Assembly (NCBI GenBank): GCA_023416995.1
Contig: JAEZGI010000038.1
Span: 1 to 64,000 of the forward strand
DNA from: Bacteroidota bacterium
GTDB taxonomy: Bacteria > Bacteroidota > Bacteroidia > Chitinophagales > Chitinophagaceae
Direction: 5' to 3'
Length of the DNA: 64,000 bases
The notes beneath the pieces are model-generated. The model did not search any database. It saw only the letters and a program-made list of their open reading frames with translations, and was not told the origin of the DNA. Made by a program: the position numbers and the translations under genes. Each line of letters opens with the position of its first letter. Position 1 is the first letter of the stretch. Of this stretch, positions 50,748 through 58,312 are shown piece by piece.

Positions 50748-51802
50748 GAAAGGTTCAACTTAAGGTTAACCGCAAACTGCGAATCTTCGGATCGTATTGC
50801 CAGGTCATAACGATCCTGGTACAATAATTCAAGCCGTCTTTTTACATTCTTCAACCCTATACCGGTACCGTTTATTTCTCCCGCTGGTTTCGAAACGGTG
50901 TTTCTGATCCTGAAAATAAAGGAACCGTTTTTTCGGGAAAGATCGAGTTCCACTTCATTCGCCCTGTCAGGATAATTCGAGAGATGTTTAAATGCATTTT
51001 CAACAAATGGCAACAATAACAAAGGCGCAATCTCAAAATTTCTAACCGACTCATCTGTTCTGAATAAAATGGTGTGCCGATGACTTTTGCGAAGCCGCTG
51101 CAGTTCAACATAACTTTTCAGGTAATGCAGCTCCTGCTCGATTGGAATCTGTTCTTCATTACACTCATAGAGTTGGTAACGTAACATGGCCGAAAACTGT
51201 TCAAGCGATTCCCGTGCTTCGGGATTAGTTTTATCAATCTGGAAATAGATCGTGTTGATGGAGTTAAAAAGGAAATGAGGGTTAAGTTGCGCTTTAAGAT
51301 ATAATAATTCAGCACGCAATTTTTCGGTCTGCATTTGTTGCAGCTGCAACTGCTGGCTATACCATCGTTTGCTTAAATCCAGTGACAGTGTGAACGCGAG
51401 ATAAAATAACCCAACAGAAAAGTTGTAGTAGGAATAATAAAAAAAGGAGCGTTGCGGAATATTGGCAGAGTGTTGTTGGATCCAGGTATCAAGCGCGTTG
51501 TGCGCGGCGGTATATAACAAAGTCGCAAGAACCACAAAGAGGGCATATAACATAAACCGGCCACCTCTGAAGAACCTGGGAAACAACAGATAGATATTGC
51601 TGTAGCAAAGCGATGCCAGTAACAGTGTATGAATGACCAGGTCGGTCACAAATACTATCATGCCGTACCTGGTGAACACTTCTTCCCTCAGCATGCCGTA
51701 AAATAAAACGACGCAGGCCCAGAAAGCGAGGTGATCAAGTTTGTATCTGGCCACAAAATGCATACTAAAAGTTACGTTTATCGGCGGAGGAATTCGCAGC
51801 AT
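50744..51802 (-). CDS. LytS-type sensor histidine kinase (pair 2)
   Basis: 352 residues. Four N-terminal transmembrane helices (about 25-150), a His_kinase domain with AQLNPHFLFNSINTIYFQI and a HATPase region with LLPFVENAFKHL and NGTGIGLKNVKRRLELLY. The family has no obvious extracellular sensor and likely detects envelope or membrane signals. Start at 51802 or at the ATG 13 codons later (51763); the transmembrane core is unaffected. Divergent from the small exported gene at 51954. Confidence 0.92.
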   Translation of the reverse strand: MLRIPPPINVTFSMHFVARYKLDHLAFWACVVLFYGMLREEVFTRYGMIVFVTDLVIHTLLLASLCYSNIYLLFPRFFRGGRFMLYALFVVLATLLYTAAHNALDTWIQQHSANIPQRSFFYYSYYNFSVGLFYLAFTLSLDLSKRWYSQQLQLQQMQTEKLRAELLYLKAQLNPHFLFNSINTIYFQIDKTNPEARESLEQFSAMLRYQLYECNEEQIPIEQELHYLKSYVELQRLRKSHRHTILFRTDESVRNFEIAPLLLLPFVENAFKHLSNYPDRANEVELDLSRKNGSFIFRIRNTVSKPAGEINGTGIGLKNVKRRLELLYQDRYDLAIRSEDSQFAVNLKLNLS

Positions 51803-51953
51803 TTTATTTAAAGTGCACAGTTTCCTTGACGAAACGCAGCCAGAAAAAAATAATGAATTTCATCAAGGATTTGCTACCTGATGTCAAACAAATTATTCGG
51901 GGGTAAAAAACAATTCTTCCTTTGACTTATCCTTTCACTAAAACATCAAAGCT

Positions 51954-52427
51954 ATGACACAGGTATTAAATCTTTCACGATCCATTAAAACAATGTTACT
52001 AATGGCTATTGCCATTTTGGGAATGAGTGCAACTACACTTGCAGGTATCGATAGTTACGAGGTTTACCTCGATAACAAGTTGCTGATCCGTCAGTCTATG
52101 GCCGAACCCCTTGATCTCAAAACGCTGGCTATCACAGATGCGAATCGCTCCCAAAAACTGATCATTAAGTATCTGCAATGCAATGCTCCAAACCAAACAG
52201 GTAAAAACCGGGCTATCTCAGTACGCGATGAAAATGGGAAAATCATCAGGGAGTGGAAATTTAAAAATGCCGAAAAACAAGGATCGGTGATGGAGATTCC
52301 AGTCAGCGAAGTGCTGGCACTTCAGAAGTCAGCTACCTCAACGCTGGCATTGTATTATTCAGCAGACGGTATGGAAAAAACGCAAAAGCTGGCTGCGCTG
52401 GCCGGCCCTAAAAAGAATCAAAGCTGA
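51954..52427 (+). CDS. Small exported protein, unknown function
   Basis: 157 residues with a signal peptide (about 1-31; MLLMAIAILGMSATTLAG). The mature part resembles a one-domain beta protein: YEVYLDNKLLIRQSM, LIIKYLQCNAPNQTGKNRAISVRDENGKIIREWKFKN, then TLALYYSADGMEKTQKLA. I do not recognise a named family. It is divergent from a LytS kinase gene and may be its target. A strong terminator follows, so it is probably monocistronic. Confidence 0.72.
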   Translation: MTQVLNLSRSIKTMLLMAIAILGMSATTLAGIDSYEVYLDNKLLIRQSMAEPLDLKTLAITDANRSQKLIIKYLQCNAPNQTGKNRAISVRDENGKIIREWKFKNAEKQGSVMEIPVSEVLALQKSATSTLALYYSADGMEKTQKLAALAGPKKNQS

Positions 52428-52444
52428 CTGCCATTTCCCTTCAT

Positions 52445-52475
52445 GATGCCTGTGTTATAAGATAATACAGGCATC
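52445..52475 (+). terminator. Rho-independent terminator after small exported gene
   Basis: GATGCCTGT (52445-52453) and ACAGGCATC (52467-52475), with TTAT/ATAA extending the stem inward, followed by AGTTTTTT (52476-52483). It ends the plus-strand gene; no T tract is present in the other direction. Confidence 0.9.
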
Positions 52476-52481
52476 AGTTTT

Positions 52482-53405
52482 TTAAACAGAGGCGGCAACG
52501 GCCTTCATTTTTTTCAAAGCTGTTTTTGCAACCTCAAGTGCATCCTGTTTGTAATAGACCGGATTAAATACTTCTTCTGAGATAATCAGGGGGCGCTGAG
52601 CGCTTTTGAAGATTTTAAGTATCTCTTTTATCGGCGCAATCCCGTCACCCGGATGCAGCCGGTCCGCATCGGTGATGGTAGCCGGAGCAATATTTGTATA
52701 GTCGTTCAAATGTAAAATATTAACCGGCGGAACACCAACCAGTGATAAAGTGTTAATGCCTGATCCTCCCTTGTAAAGATGATACACATCCAGCAACACC
52801 TCTGCAGATTTGTGTGAACTCTCAATTGCCACATACATCACCTCGCTGAGCCGGCTAAGATTTTTGGAGAAGCCCCACAATTCAAGTAAAGGCACCACAC
52901 CTGATGCATCACCTAACTCAAGGATGGTCCTGTATCGTTCCGCTACCCTGTCCAACTCCAGTCCAGCTTTTTCCGTGGCTCCCATCGGTGGTGCTGCAAT
53001 TCTTTTACAACCGATCTGTGCCAGCAGATCCATTTCCCTTTTAGTTTGCTCAACGCCATTTTTCCGTTCAGCATCATCGTCTGCGATCCACCTGGCAAAA
53101 CCAATTGAATTCACCACCTCAACATTGAGATCCTTCAATCTCTTATTTAGATCACCAATTTTTCCGCCTCCAGCGAGGTATTGCTGCAGGCTGTCCATCC
53201 ATATTTCTACCAACTCAAATCCAGCTTTCGAGGCTGTCTCCAATTCTTTAACCAGGCCAAGTTTATGCCCCCTGATAGTTGCCATATTCAGGCAATAGCG
53301 AAAGGGTGCAGCAGGCTGTTGATTTAAAGCGCTTGAATGAAATGGCAATGCCAGGGTGGCTGATGCAGTGCCAATAGTTTTGAGTAGTTGCCGGCGGTTA
53401 AGCAT
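52482..53405 (-). CDS. Exported sugar phosphate isomerase/epimerase-like TIM barrel
   Basis: 307 residues from ATG 53405 with a twin-arginine-type signal (MLNRRQLLKTIGTASATLAL). TIM-barrel sequence motifs are GHKLGLVKELETASKAGFELVEIWMDSL (first strand-helix), PLLELWGFSK, VLLDVYHLYKGGSG (metal Asp/His), ILHLNDY and LIISEEVFNPVYYKQD. It belongs to the AP endonuclease 2 / xylose isomerase-like superfamily, distinct from the 45765 gene; the substrate is unknown. A longer frame reaching 53465 is unlikely because the RR signal begins at 53405. Confidence 0.85.
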   Translation of the reverse strand: MLNRRQLLKTIGTASATLALPFHSSALNQQPAAPFRYCLNMATIRGHKLGLVKELETASKAGFELVEIWMDSLQQYLAGGGKIGDLNKRLKDLNVEVVNSIGFARWIADDDAERKNGVEQTKREMDLLAQIGCKRIAAPPMGATEKAGLELDRVAERYRTILELGDASGVVPLLELWGFSKNLSRLSEVMYVAIESSHKSAEVLLDVYHLYKGGSGINTLSLVGVPPVNILHLNDYTNIAPATITDADRLHPGDGIAPIKEILKIFKSAQRPLIISEEVFNPVYYKQDALEVAKTALKKMKAVAASV

Positions 53406-53534
53406 AATACAGTAGTAACGCAATAAATTAATACAGCTAAAGATAATGAAAGAATGACTATCCAAAAGGGCAAATCAAGCGCTGAAGCAGGCAGAATACA
53501 AGCTGAACCTCGCATCTATATTTGGGTATCCTGT

Positions 53535-53542
53535 TAACTTTG
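53535..53542 (+). promoter_or_regulatory. -7 box of the AAC(3)-I-like gene, short-leader type
   Basis: TAACTTTG, a perfect TAnnTTTG, ends 8 nt before the ATG at 53551. No obvious -33 TTG at the right distance, so confidence is moderate. Confidence 0.5.
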
Positions 53543-53550
53543 TGGGTCGA

Positions 53551-54006
53551 ATGAAGATTTCAATAAACATATTAACCACCGCTGATCTGACGAAGTTTAC
53601 AGAGCTCATCAAGGTATTCAGCGAAGTATTTGAAATGCAACAATTCGTATTGCCAGGCGAAGACCATTTGATAAAAACCCTGGCAAATAAAGATTTCATT
53701 GCAGTTGTTGCTCTGGCTGAAAACAGGGTCGTGGGTGGAATGACTGTATACCGGCTAAATCAATATTATTCTGAGAAACCGCTTGCCTATATCTATGATC
53801 TTGCGGTACTGCAGATTTATCAACGCAAAGGGATCGGATCAGCACTCATTGAATACATCAAGGAATACTGCGCGGCGAATGGCTTTGAAGAGGTATTCGT
53901 CCAGGCCGACCGGGTAGACGCTTATGCTTTAGAATTTTATAGATCCACCGGCATCACTGAGGAAGAAGATGTCGTGCACTATTACTATAAGCTGACCAAC
54001 ACGTAG
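53551..54006 (+). CDS. AAC(3)-I family-like GNAT N-acetyltransferase
   Basis: 151-residue GNAT enzyme from ATG 53551 (GTG 53542 is unlikely). It closely follows the AAC(3)-I aminoglycoside acetyltransferase layout: an FSEVFEMQQFVLPGEDHLIKTL opening, NKDFIAVVAL, VVGGMTVYRLN, the acetyl-CoA site YIYDLAVLQIYQRKGIGSAL (motif QRKGIG), FVQADRVDAYALEFYRSTG, and the DVVHYYYKL ending. AAC(3)-I enzymes acetylate the 3-amino group of gentamicin/fortimicin. Here it is a chromosomal gene in a conserved neighbourhood without mobile signals, so its natural substrate may be different. Activity on aminoglycosides is a prediction. Confidence 0.88.
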   Translation: MKISINILTTADLTKFTELIKVFSEVFEMQQFVLPGEDHLIKTLANKDFIAVVALAENRVVGGMTVYRLNQYYSEKPLAYIYDLAVLQIYQRKGIGSALIEYIKEYCAANGFEEVFVQADRVDAYALEFYRSTGITEEEDVVHYYYKLTNT

Positions 54007-54030
54007 ATTTTTATAATCAATCCATACAAC

Positions 54031-54405
54031 ATGATACAACAGGTTTTAGCACTCGCATTATTTATGCTGGTATCGACTGCCGCATGCGCTCAATCCAAAC
54101 TCTCAGATGAACAAAAAGAAGCGTTTATCAGCAGTTATAATGCATACAAGGACAAATTAAACCTTACCGACTCCCAATCCGTCAGGATGGAACAGATCAA
54201 CCGTCAATACCTTAAGGATCTGAAGACGCTGCAAAACACAGGCGGGTCAAAGCTGGCGAAATACAAAAAGTTTAAAAATCTGAACGCGGATCGTGATGCG
54301 AAGACTAAAAAAATACTGAGTCCTGAACAGTTCAGAATTTACCAGCAACACCAGCAACAGGTAAAAGAAGAGTTTCGCAGCAGACGCGGTCGGAACTCAC
54401 GGTAG
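54031..54405 (+). CDS. Small exported helical protein (Spy/CpxP-like)
   Basis: 124 residues: signal peptide (MIQQVLALALFMLVSTAACAQ) and a highly charged, helical mature region with repeated Lys/Gln/Asp (LNLTDSQSVRMEQINRQYLKDLKTL, ILSPEQFRIYQQHQQQVKEEFRSRRG). The LTDSQ and LSPEQF pairs resemble the LTxxQ motifs of Spy/CpxP periplasmic chaperones. The match is short, so the assignment is tentative. It follows the AAC(3)-I-like gene by 24 bp and is likely co-transcribed. It is convergent with LytTR pair 3. Confidence 0.65.
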   Translation: MIQQVLALALFMLVSTAACAQSKLSDEQKEAFISSYNAYKDKLNLTDSQSVRMEQINRQYLKDLKTLQNTGGSKLAKYKKFKNLNADRDAKTKKILSPEQFRIYQQHQQQVKEEFRSRRGRNSR

Positions 54406-54421
54406 CCGTGTCTGTCTTTGC

Positions 54422-55192
54422 TTATCTTTCCTGCATCCATGTGATAAACTGCGATGCTCTTGCTTTGCTGATGATCACCTTATCTTTCTGTATAGCTTTG
54501 AAGTGAATCAACAGCTTCCGATCCTCTATGTATTCAATGTTGCTGATAGCCTGGTAAGCTACAAGATATTGACGGTTGGCACGAAAGAACTGCATGGGGT
54601 CCAATACAGATGAAAGATAATCAAGTGTGAAGTTGTGACGGAACGTTTGACCATCGAGCAGGATCACATCCCCCCCGGAATCGATGATCTTGAAATAAGC
54701 AATTGTATCGGTCCCCACCGGTACGAGCCGATCGCGATGCGGGAACAGAAAATTTGTTTTGTAACCGGTGCTTCGTTCCATTATTGACCTTATCGCAGTA
54801 TCGAGGGCAGTTCTGTCAACAGGTGATGCAGATTGTTTCTGCAACATCTCGAGTTTCTGAAAACTTCGATGCAGATCCCGGTCATCCACCGGTTTTAAAA
54901 GATAATCGATACCATTGGTCTGAAATGCCTGTAACAGGTACTCATCATAAGCCGTGCAAAAAATAATCGGACAATTGATCTCTACCCTGGTATAAGCATC
55001 AAAGGCGCAACCATCGCCGAGCTGAATATCTGAAAAGATAAGATCCGGCCCGGGATTCTGATCAAACCATTCTATTATCCCTTTTACGCTCGGAACAACA
55101 CCAACAACCTTAGCACCGGGTTTTAACCTTTGAATGCTTTCGGCAAGGCTCCAGGCTGCCTGGGCTTCGTCTTCAATGATTAGAATATTCAT
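54422..55192 (-). CDS. LytTR response regulator (pair 3)
   Basis: 256 residues from ATG 55192 (MNILIIEDEAQAAWSL). Receiver with phospho-acceptor Asp55 (LIFSDIQLGDG), FCTAYDEYL and LLKPVDD, then a LytTR DNA-binding domain (FLFPHRDRLVPVGTDTIAYFKIIDSGGDVILLDGQTFRHNFTL, QFFRANRQYLVAYQAISNIEYI, ISKARASQFITW). An upstream frame to 55294 would be inside the kinase gene and is rejected. It overlaps the kinase by 20 bp. Confidence 0.93.
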   Translation of the reverse strand: MNILIIEDEAQAAWSLAESIQRLKPGAKVVGVVPSVKGIIEWFDQNPGPDLIFSDIQLGDGCAFDAYTRVEINCPIIFCTAYDEYLLQAFQTNGIDYLLKPVDDRDLHRSFQKLEMLQKQSASPVDRTALDTAIRSIMERSTGYKTNFLFPHRDRLVPVGTDTIAYFKIIDSGGDVILLDGQTFRHNFTLDYLSSVLDPMQFFRANRQYLVAYQAISNIEYIEDRKLLIHFKAIQKDKVIISKARASQFITWMQER

Positions 55193-56228
55193 GATCTGTA
55201 ATGATAGGTAATGACACTGTAAAACTTGTTGCGTCGCTGGTGATAACGATCTCCTTATCAAACAACAACCTATACCGTTGAGCAATATTTTCAAGTCCTA
55301 TTCCTGCTCCCGGCGCATTGATTTGTTTTAAAACGATATTATTTGTTACATAAAGATAACTGACATCAGATCTTATCAAAAGCAATAAAGGCTCAACGGC
55401 GGTGACTGCATTATGTTTAACTGCGTTTTCAGCAAGCAGTTGCAGGGTGTGAACAGGCATCGGTGAATCCAAAACCATGTCGGAAACCCTGATCTCTGTG
55501 CGGAACGCGTTTCCAAACCGGATCTGTAACAGGTAGAGATATGATCTTAGAAACGCAATTTCATCGCGCACTGGTACTACATTCCTGTCACGGCGTATGA
55601 GCATATAACGGTATACGCTTCCTAATTCCTGTATAAATTGCAATGTGTCGGCCTTTTTTTCCTGCTTAACCAAAGACTGCATGGTGTTTAATGCATTGAA
55701 CAGAAAATGAGGATCAACCTGCTGACGGAAGGCTGCATGCGTGGCCCTTAGCTGCTCTGATCTCAACTGCTCATATTGCAAAGCAAGTCTTTGTTTTTCC
55801 CTGTTCTGATCAAGCACATATTTTATCACCAACAAGCCCGCGTTAAACAAACTTATTCTGAGAATAAAGTACAGGCTGGTGGCAATGGAAAAATTATGGC
55901 GGATCATTGACACGAAGACCACTTGTTGCTGATGAAACACCATTCCGAACAAAGAAAATACAGGAGTAGAAATCGCAAGACTTACCAATACCATACTGAT
56001 AACGCGCATTCGCCGCTTTTTATCTGAAAGTTGTGAGAAGTCGATAAATACTGCGTTGAAAATCCACATCACCAGTATCCAACAAAATATGGCGGCAAAC
56101 AATAACAGCGCTGCGTTGAGGTTTTCGCCTACTTTATCGTAAACAAAAACACCAGGGAAAAATACGCCAAGTGCAAGACCTGCTTTCAGATATAGCCTGC
56201 CTGCCCTGAGATGTTTTATAGCTTTCAT
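55173..56228 (-). CDS. LytS-type sensor histidine kinase (pair 3)
   Basis: 351 residues. Four N-terminal transmembrane helices (LKAGLALGVFFPGVFVY, AALLLFAAIFCWILVMWIFNAVFI, MRVISMVLVSLAISTPVFSLF, SIATSLYFILRISLFNAGLLVI), a His_kinase motif (RQQVDPHFLFNALNTMQSL), then a HATPase region with LLAENAVKHNAV and GAGIGLENIAQRYRLLF. No separate sensor domain. Upstream of it a 10-bp palindrome, ATGATATCAT (56247-56256), is a possible autoregulatory site. Diverges from the diheme cytochrome gene. Confidence 0.92.
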   Translation of the reverse strand: MKAIKHLRAGRLYLKAGLALGVFFPGVFVYDKVGENLNAALLLFAAIFCWILVMWIFNAVFIDFSQLSDKKRRMRVISMVLVSLAISTPVFSLFGMVFHQQQVVFVSMIRHNFSIATSLYFILRISLFNAGLLVIKYVLDQNREKQRLALQYEQLRSEQLRATHAAFRQQVDPHFLFNALNTMQSLVKQEKKADTLQFIQELGSVYRYMLIRRDRNVVPVRDEIAFLRSYLYLLQIRFGNAFRTEIRVSDMVLDSPMPVHTLQLLAENAVKHNAVTAVEPLLLLIRSDVSYLYVTNNIVLKQINAPGAGIGLENIAQRYRLLFDKEIVITSDATSFTVSLPIITDHEYSNH

Positions 56229-56368
56229 TTAAAGTATGATCATTCGATGATATCATTATTGATAAGACACAATGCTACAATAAAGTTACAATACTGATAT
56301 GCTGCCGGACAAATTCACCGATGAAGCGGACAGTATACAGGCCGAACTTCCGATACAACAAAACACCG

Positions 56369-56390
56369 GGCGATATCTTTGTGTATCGCC
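56369..56390 (+). promoter_or_regulatory. Operator-like inverted repeat enclosing a -7 box
   Basis: GGCGATA (56369-56375) and TATCGCC (56384-56390) are perfect inverse repeats with an 8-nt spacer. TATCTTTG (56374-56381), a perfect TAnnTTTG, starts inside the left arm and ends in the spacer. A protein bound there would block transcription of the cytochrome gene, which starts about 100 nt downstream (56483). The cognate regulator is unknown; the LytTR pair 3 upstream is a candidate. Confidence 0.45.
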
Positions 56391-56482
56391 GTTCAACGCA
56401 TCATCAGGGCTTTGCGGCTCATTCACTTGATATCATCATTCTTCGAACAGATACTTTACCAATTATTTAATCTCAAGCTCAG

Positions 56483-57460
56483 ATGTCAAAACTATCTATC
56501 ACCATCTGCACTATAATTTTCGCCTGTATTTTATTAGTGGCTTCCTGTACTGATAAACGTATCGAAACTGCCGCTACATACAGCTTTCCCGAATTGTTGT
56601 CAAAATATGGAATTTATGAAGGCGCACCATCCCTGCTGCGTTTCAACAACAACTACTTCCCTTATGAAATACCAACCCCATTGTTTTCAGATTATACCAG
56701 GAAACAGCGGCTCATCATGGTACCACGCGGTTCCCGAATTGAACCGAAAGATGATGGGCTGCCCGTTTTCCCGGATAGCACAATCATTGTAAAAACATTT
56801 TATGTTTATAATGACGCCCGTGATACTTTAAGTCAAAAAAAAATCCTCGAAACCAGGGTGCTTGTAAAGATGGATAATAAATGGAACGCAGCTACATACC
56901 TGTGGAACAGCGGTCAAACAGATGCTTTGCTTACTAAGACCGGTATCGACGTTCCGTTAAACTGGATCAACGAATATGGTAACCCTATCGTAATCAGTTA
57001 CCATGTACCATCACAGGTAGAATGTGGAATGTGTCATCGTTCTGACCACGAACTTATACCACTTGGTCCTAAGATGCGCAACCTGAACAGGGATGTGAAA
57101 ATTGATAACCGATCAGTTAACCAACTTTTATGTATGCAGGATGCCGGGTTGATGACAAAAAAAGATCCCGCATTATTTGCAGCAACAACAGATTGGACGG
57201 ACACCTCGTTTACCCTTGAAGCAAGGGCAAGATCTTATCTTGATATCAATTGTGCACATTGCCATAATGATAAAGGATTAGCAAAAGGATCATCACTTCG
57301 CCTGGGATTTGAGATACCAATCGGCGAGAGCAAAATATTTAAAAAGAAAACTGCAATCGTGGACCAGATGTCACGCGGATCTATGCCACTGATCGGAACA
57401 TCGGTTATACATGCGGAAGGGCTCGATCTGATAAAACAGTTTATAAACAGTCTCCATTAA
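56483..57460 (+). CDS. SO2930-type diheme c-type cytochrome
   Basis: 325 residues with a lipoprotein-type signal (MSKLSITICTIIFACILLVASC). Two heme-binding motifs are present: CGMCH (near residue 180) and CAHCH (near 262), with the conserved YSFPELLSKYGIYEG...PYEIPTPLFSDYTRKQRLIMVP opening typical of the SO2930/HNE_0200-type family. The protein is periplasmic or outer-membrane anchored and should transfer electrons; the partner is not known. The usual neighbouring parallel-beta-helix protein is not seen. An outer-membrane barrel follows 1 bp after its stop, so the two are one unit. Confidence 0.87.
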   Translation: MSKLSITICTIIFACILLVASCTDKRIETAATYSFPELLSKYGIYEGAPSLLRFNNNYFPYEIPTPLFSDYTRKQRLIMVPRGSRIEPKDDGLPVFPDSTIIVKTFYVYNDARDTLSQKKILETRVLVKMDNKWNAATYLWNSGQTDALLTKTGIDVPLNWINEYGNPIVISYHVPSQVECGMCHRSDHELIPLGPKMRNLNRDVKIDNRSVNQLLCMQDAGLMTKKDPALFAATTDWTDTSFTLEARARSYLDINCAHCHNDKGLAKGSSLRLGFEIPIGESKIFKKKTAIVDQMSRGSMPLIGTSVIHAEGLDLIKQFINSLH

Positions 57461-57461
57461 T

Positions 57462-58175
57462 ATGAAATTATTCTTAGTATTGTTTGCCTGCATTACGTTG
57501 GGCACACTGTCTGCCCAAACCAATATCCAATACAGAAAATCAGCCTGGGGTTTACACTTCGCACCTAGCTTATCTTATCGTTCACTGAATTTTGAAAAAA
57601 ATCAACAACACGTTGAAGCTGCAAGAGATAAAGCGGAAAGACCGGCATTCTCGTATTCTGTAGGTTTATATTATCAACGAAAAACGCATAACAATAATGC
57701 AATTGAAACAAGCATATCATTTGCGAGCCTGGAATACCAGACAGGCAAAACATCGCTTAGCTGGGAAACTCCTGGTCCGGCACTGCCAACCGAAGTAAGA
57801 ACAAAATACCAATACCAGTATTTGCAGCTGAGCGCTGGTTATAGATACCGATTGTTTGGTCGTGAAAGTAACATCTTCATAATCCCTTCAATGTATGGGG
57901 CAGCGCTTATTCAGCAAAAGACGATTGTAAATACCGATGGTAATCAGCAATCAAACCGCACCGTTTCAACCAGCCGTGGCGGGTATCGTGATGTTGACCT
58001 TGGCTTTCAACTGGGGGCAGGCATGGAATTCACTGTATCCCGTCGCATCAGGGTATCATTGGAACCTTTCTACAAACGAAGTGTGTCTTCGTTGTTAGCA
58101 GTTGGGAAAAACCGCGAGTTTTTATACCAGGCCGGTTTACAAACAAAAGTATATCTGCTGAGGATCCGGAAGTAA
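57462..58175 (+). CDS. Outer membrane beta-barrel protein
   Basis: 237 residues with signal peptide (MKLFLVLFACITLGTLSAQ). Alternating amphipathic strands with aromatic ends (WGLHFAPSLSYRSLNF, FSYSVGLYYQRK, YQYLQLSAGYRYRLFG, FQLGAGMEFTVSRRIRVSLEPFYKRSV) predict a small outer-membrane barrel of 8 to 10 strands. It starts 1 bp after the cytochrome stop, so it is co-transcribed and probably its partner. It has no TonB box and no catalytic motif. Confidence 0.82.
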   Translation: MKLFLVLFACITLGTLSAQTNIQYRKSAWGLHFAPSLSYRSLNFEKNQQHVEAARDKAERPAFSYSVGLYYQRKTHNNNAIETSISFASLEYQTGKTSLSWETPGPALPTEVRTKYQYQYLQLSAGYRYRLFGRESNIFIIPSMYGAALIQQKTIVNTDGNQQSNRTVSTSRGGYRDVDLGFQLGAGMEFTVSRRIRVSLEPFYKRSVSSLLAVGKNREFLYQAGLQTKVYLLRIRK

Positions 58176-58276
58176 CAATGTTTGTATGAGCTGAACATCC
58201 TTTACCGGTGATCATAACCTGTTTCGTAAAACGAGGTTTATACTAACATTATTTTTGGGAACGCGATCAAAAAAAA

Positions 58277-58301
58277 GGCTGCCCCATGATATGAGGCAGC
58301 C
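58277..58301 (-). terminator. Rho-independent terminator after manganese catalase
   Basis: GGCTGCC (58277-58283) and GGCAGCC (58295-58301), with CAT/ATG extending the stem, and a run of eight A (58269-58276) that reads as a T tract on the minus strand. It ends the manganese catalase transcript 12 bp after its stop. Confidence 0.85.
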
Positions 58302-58312
58302 CCGTTCGCTGT

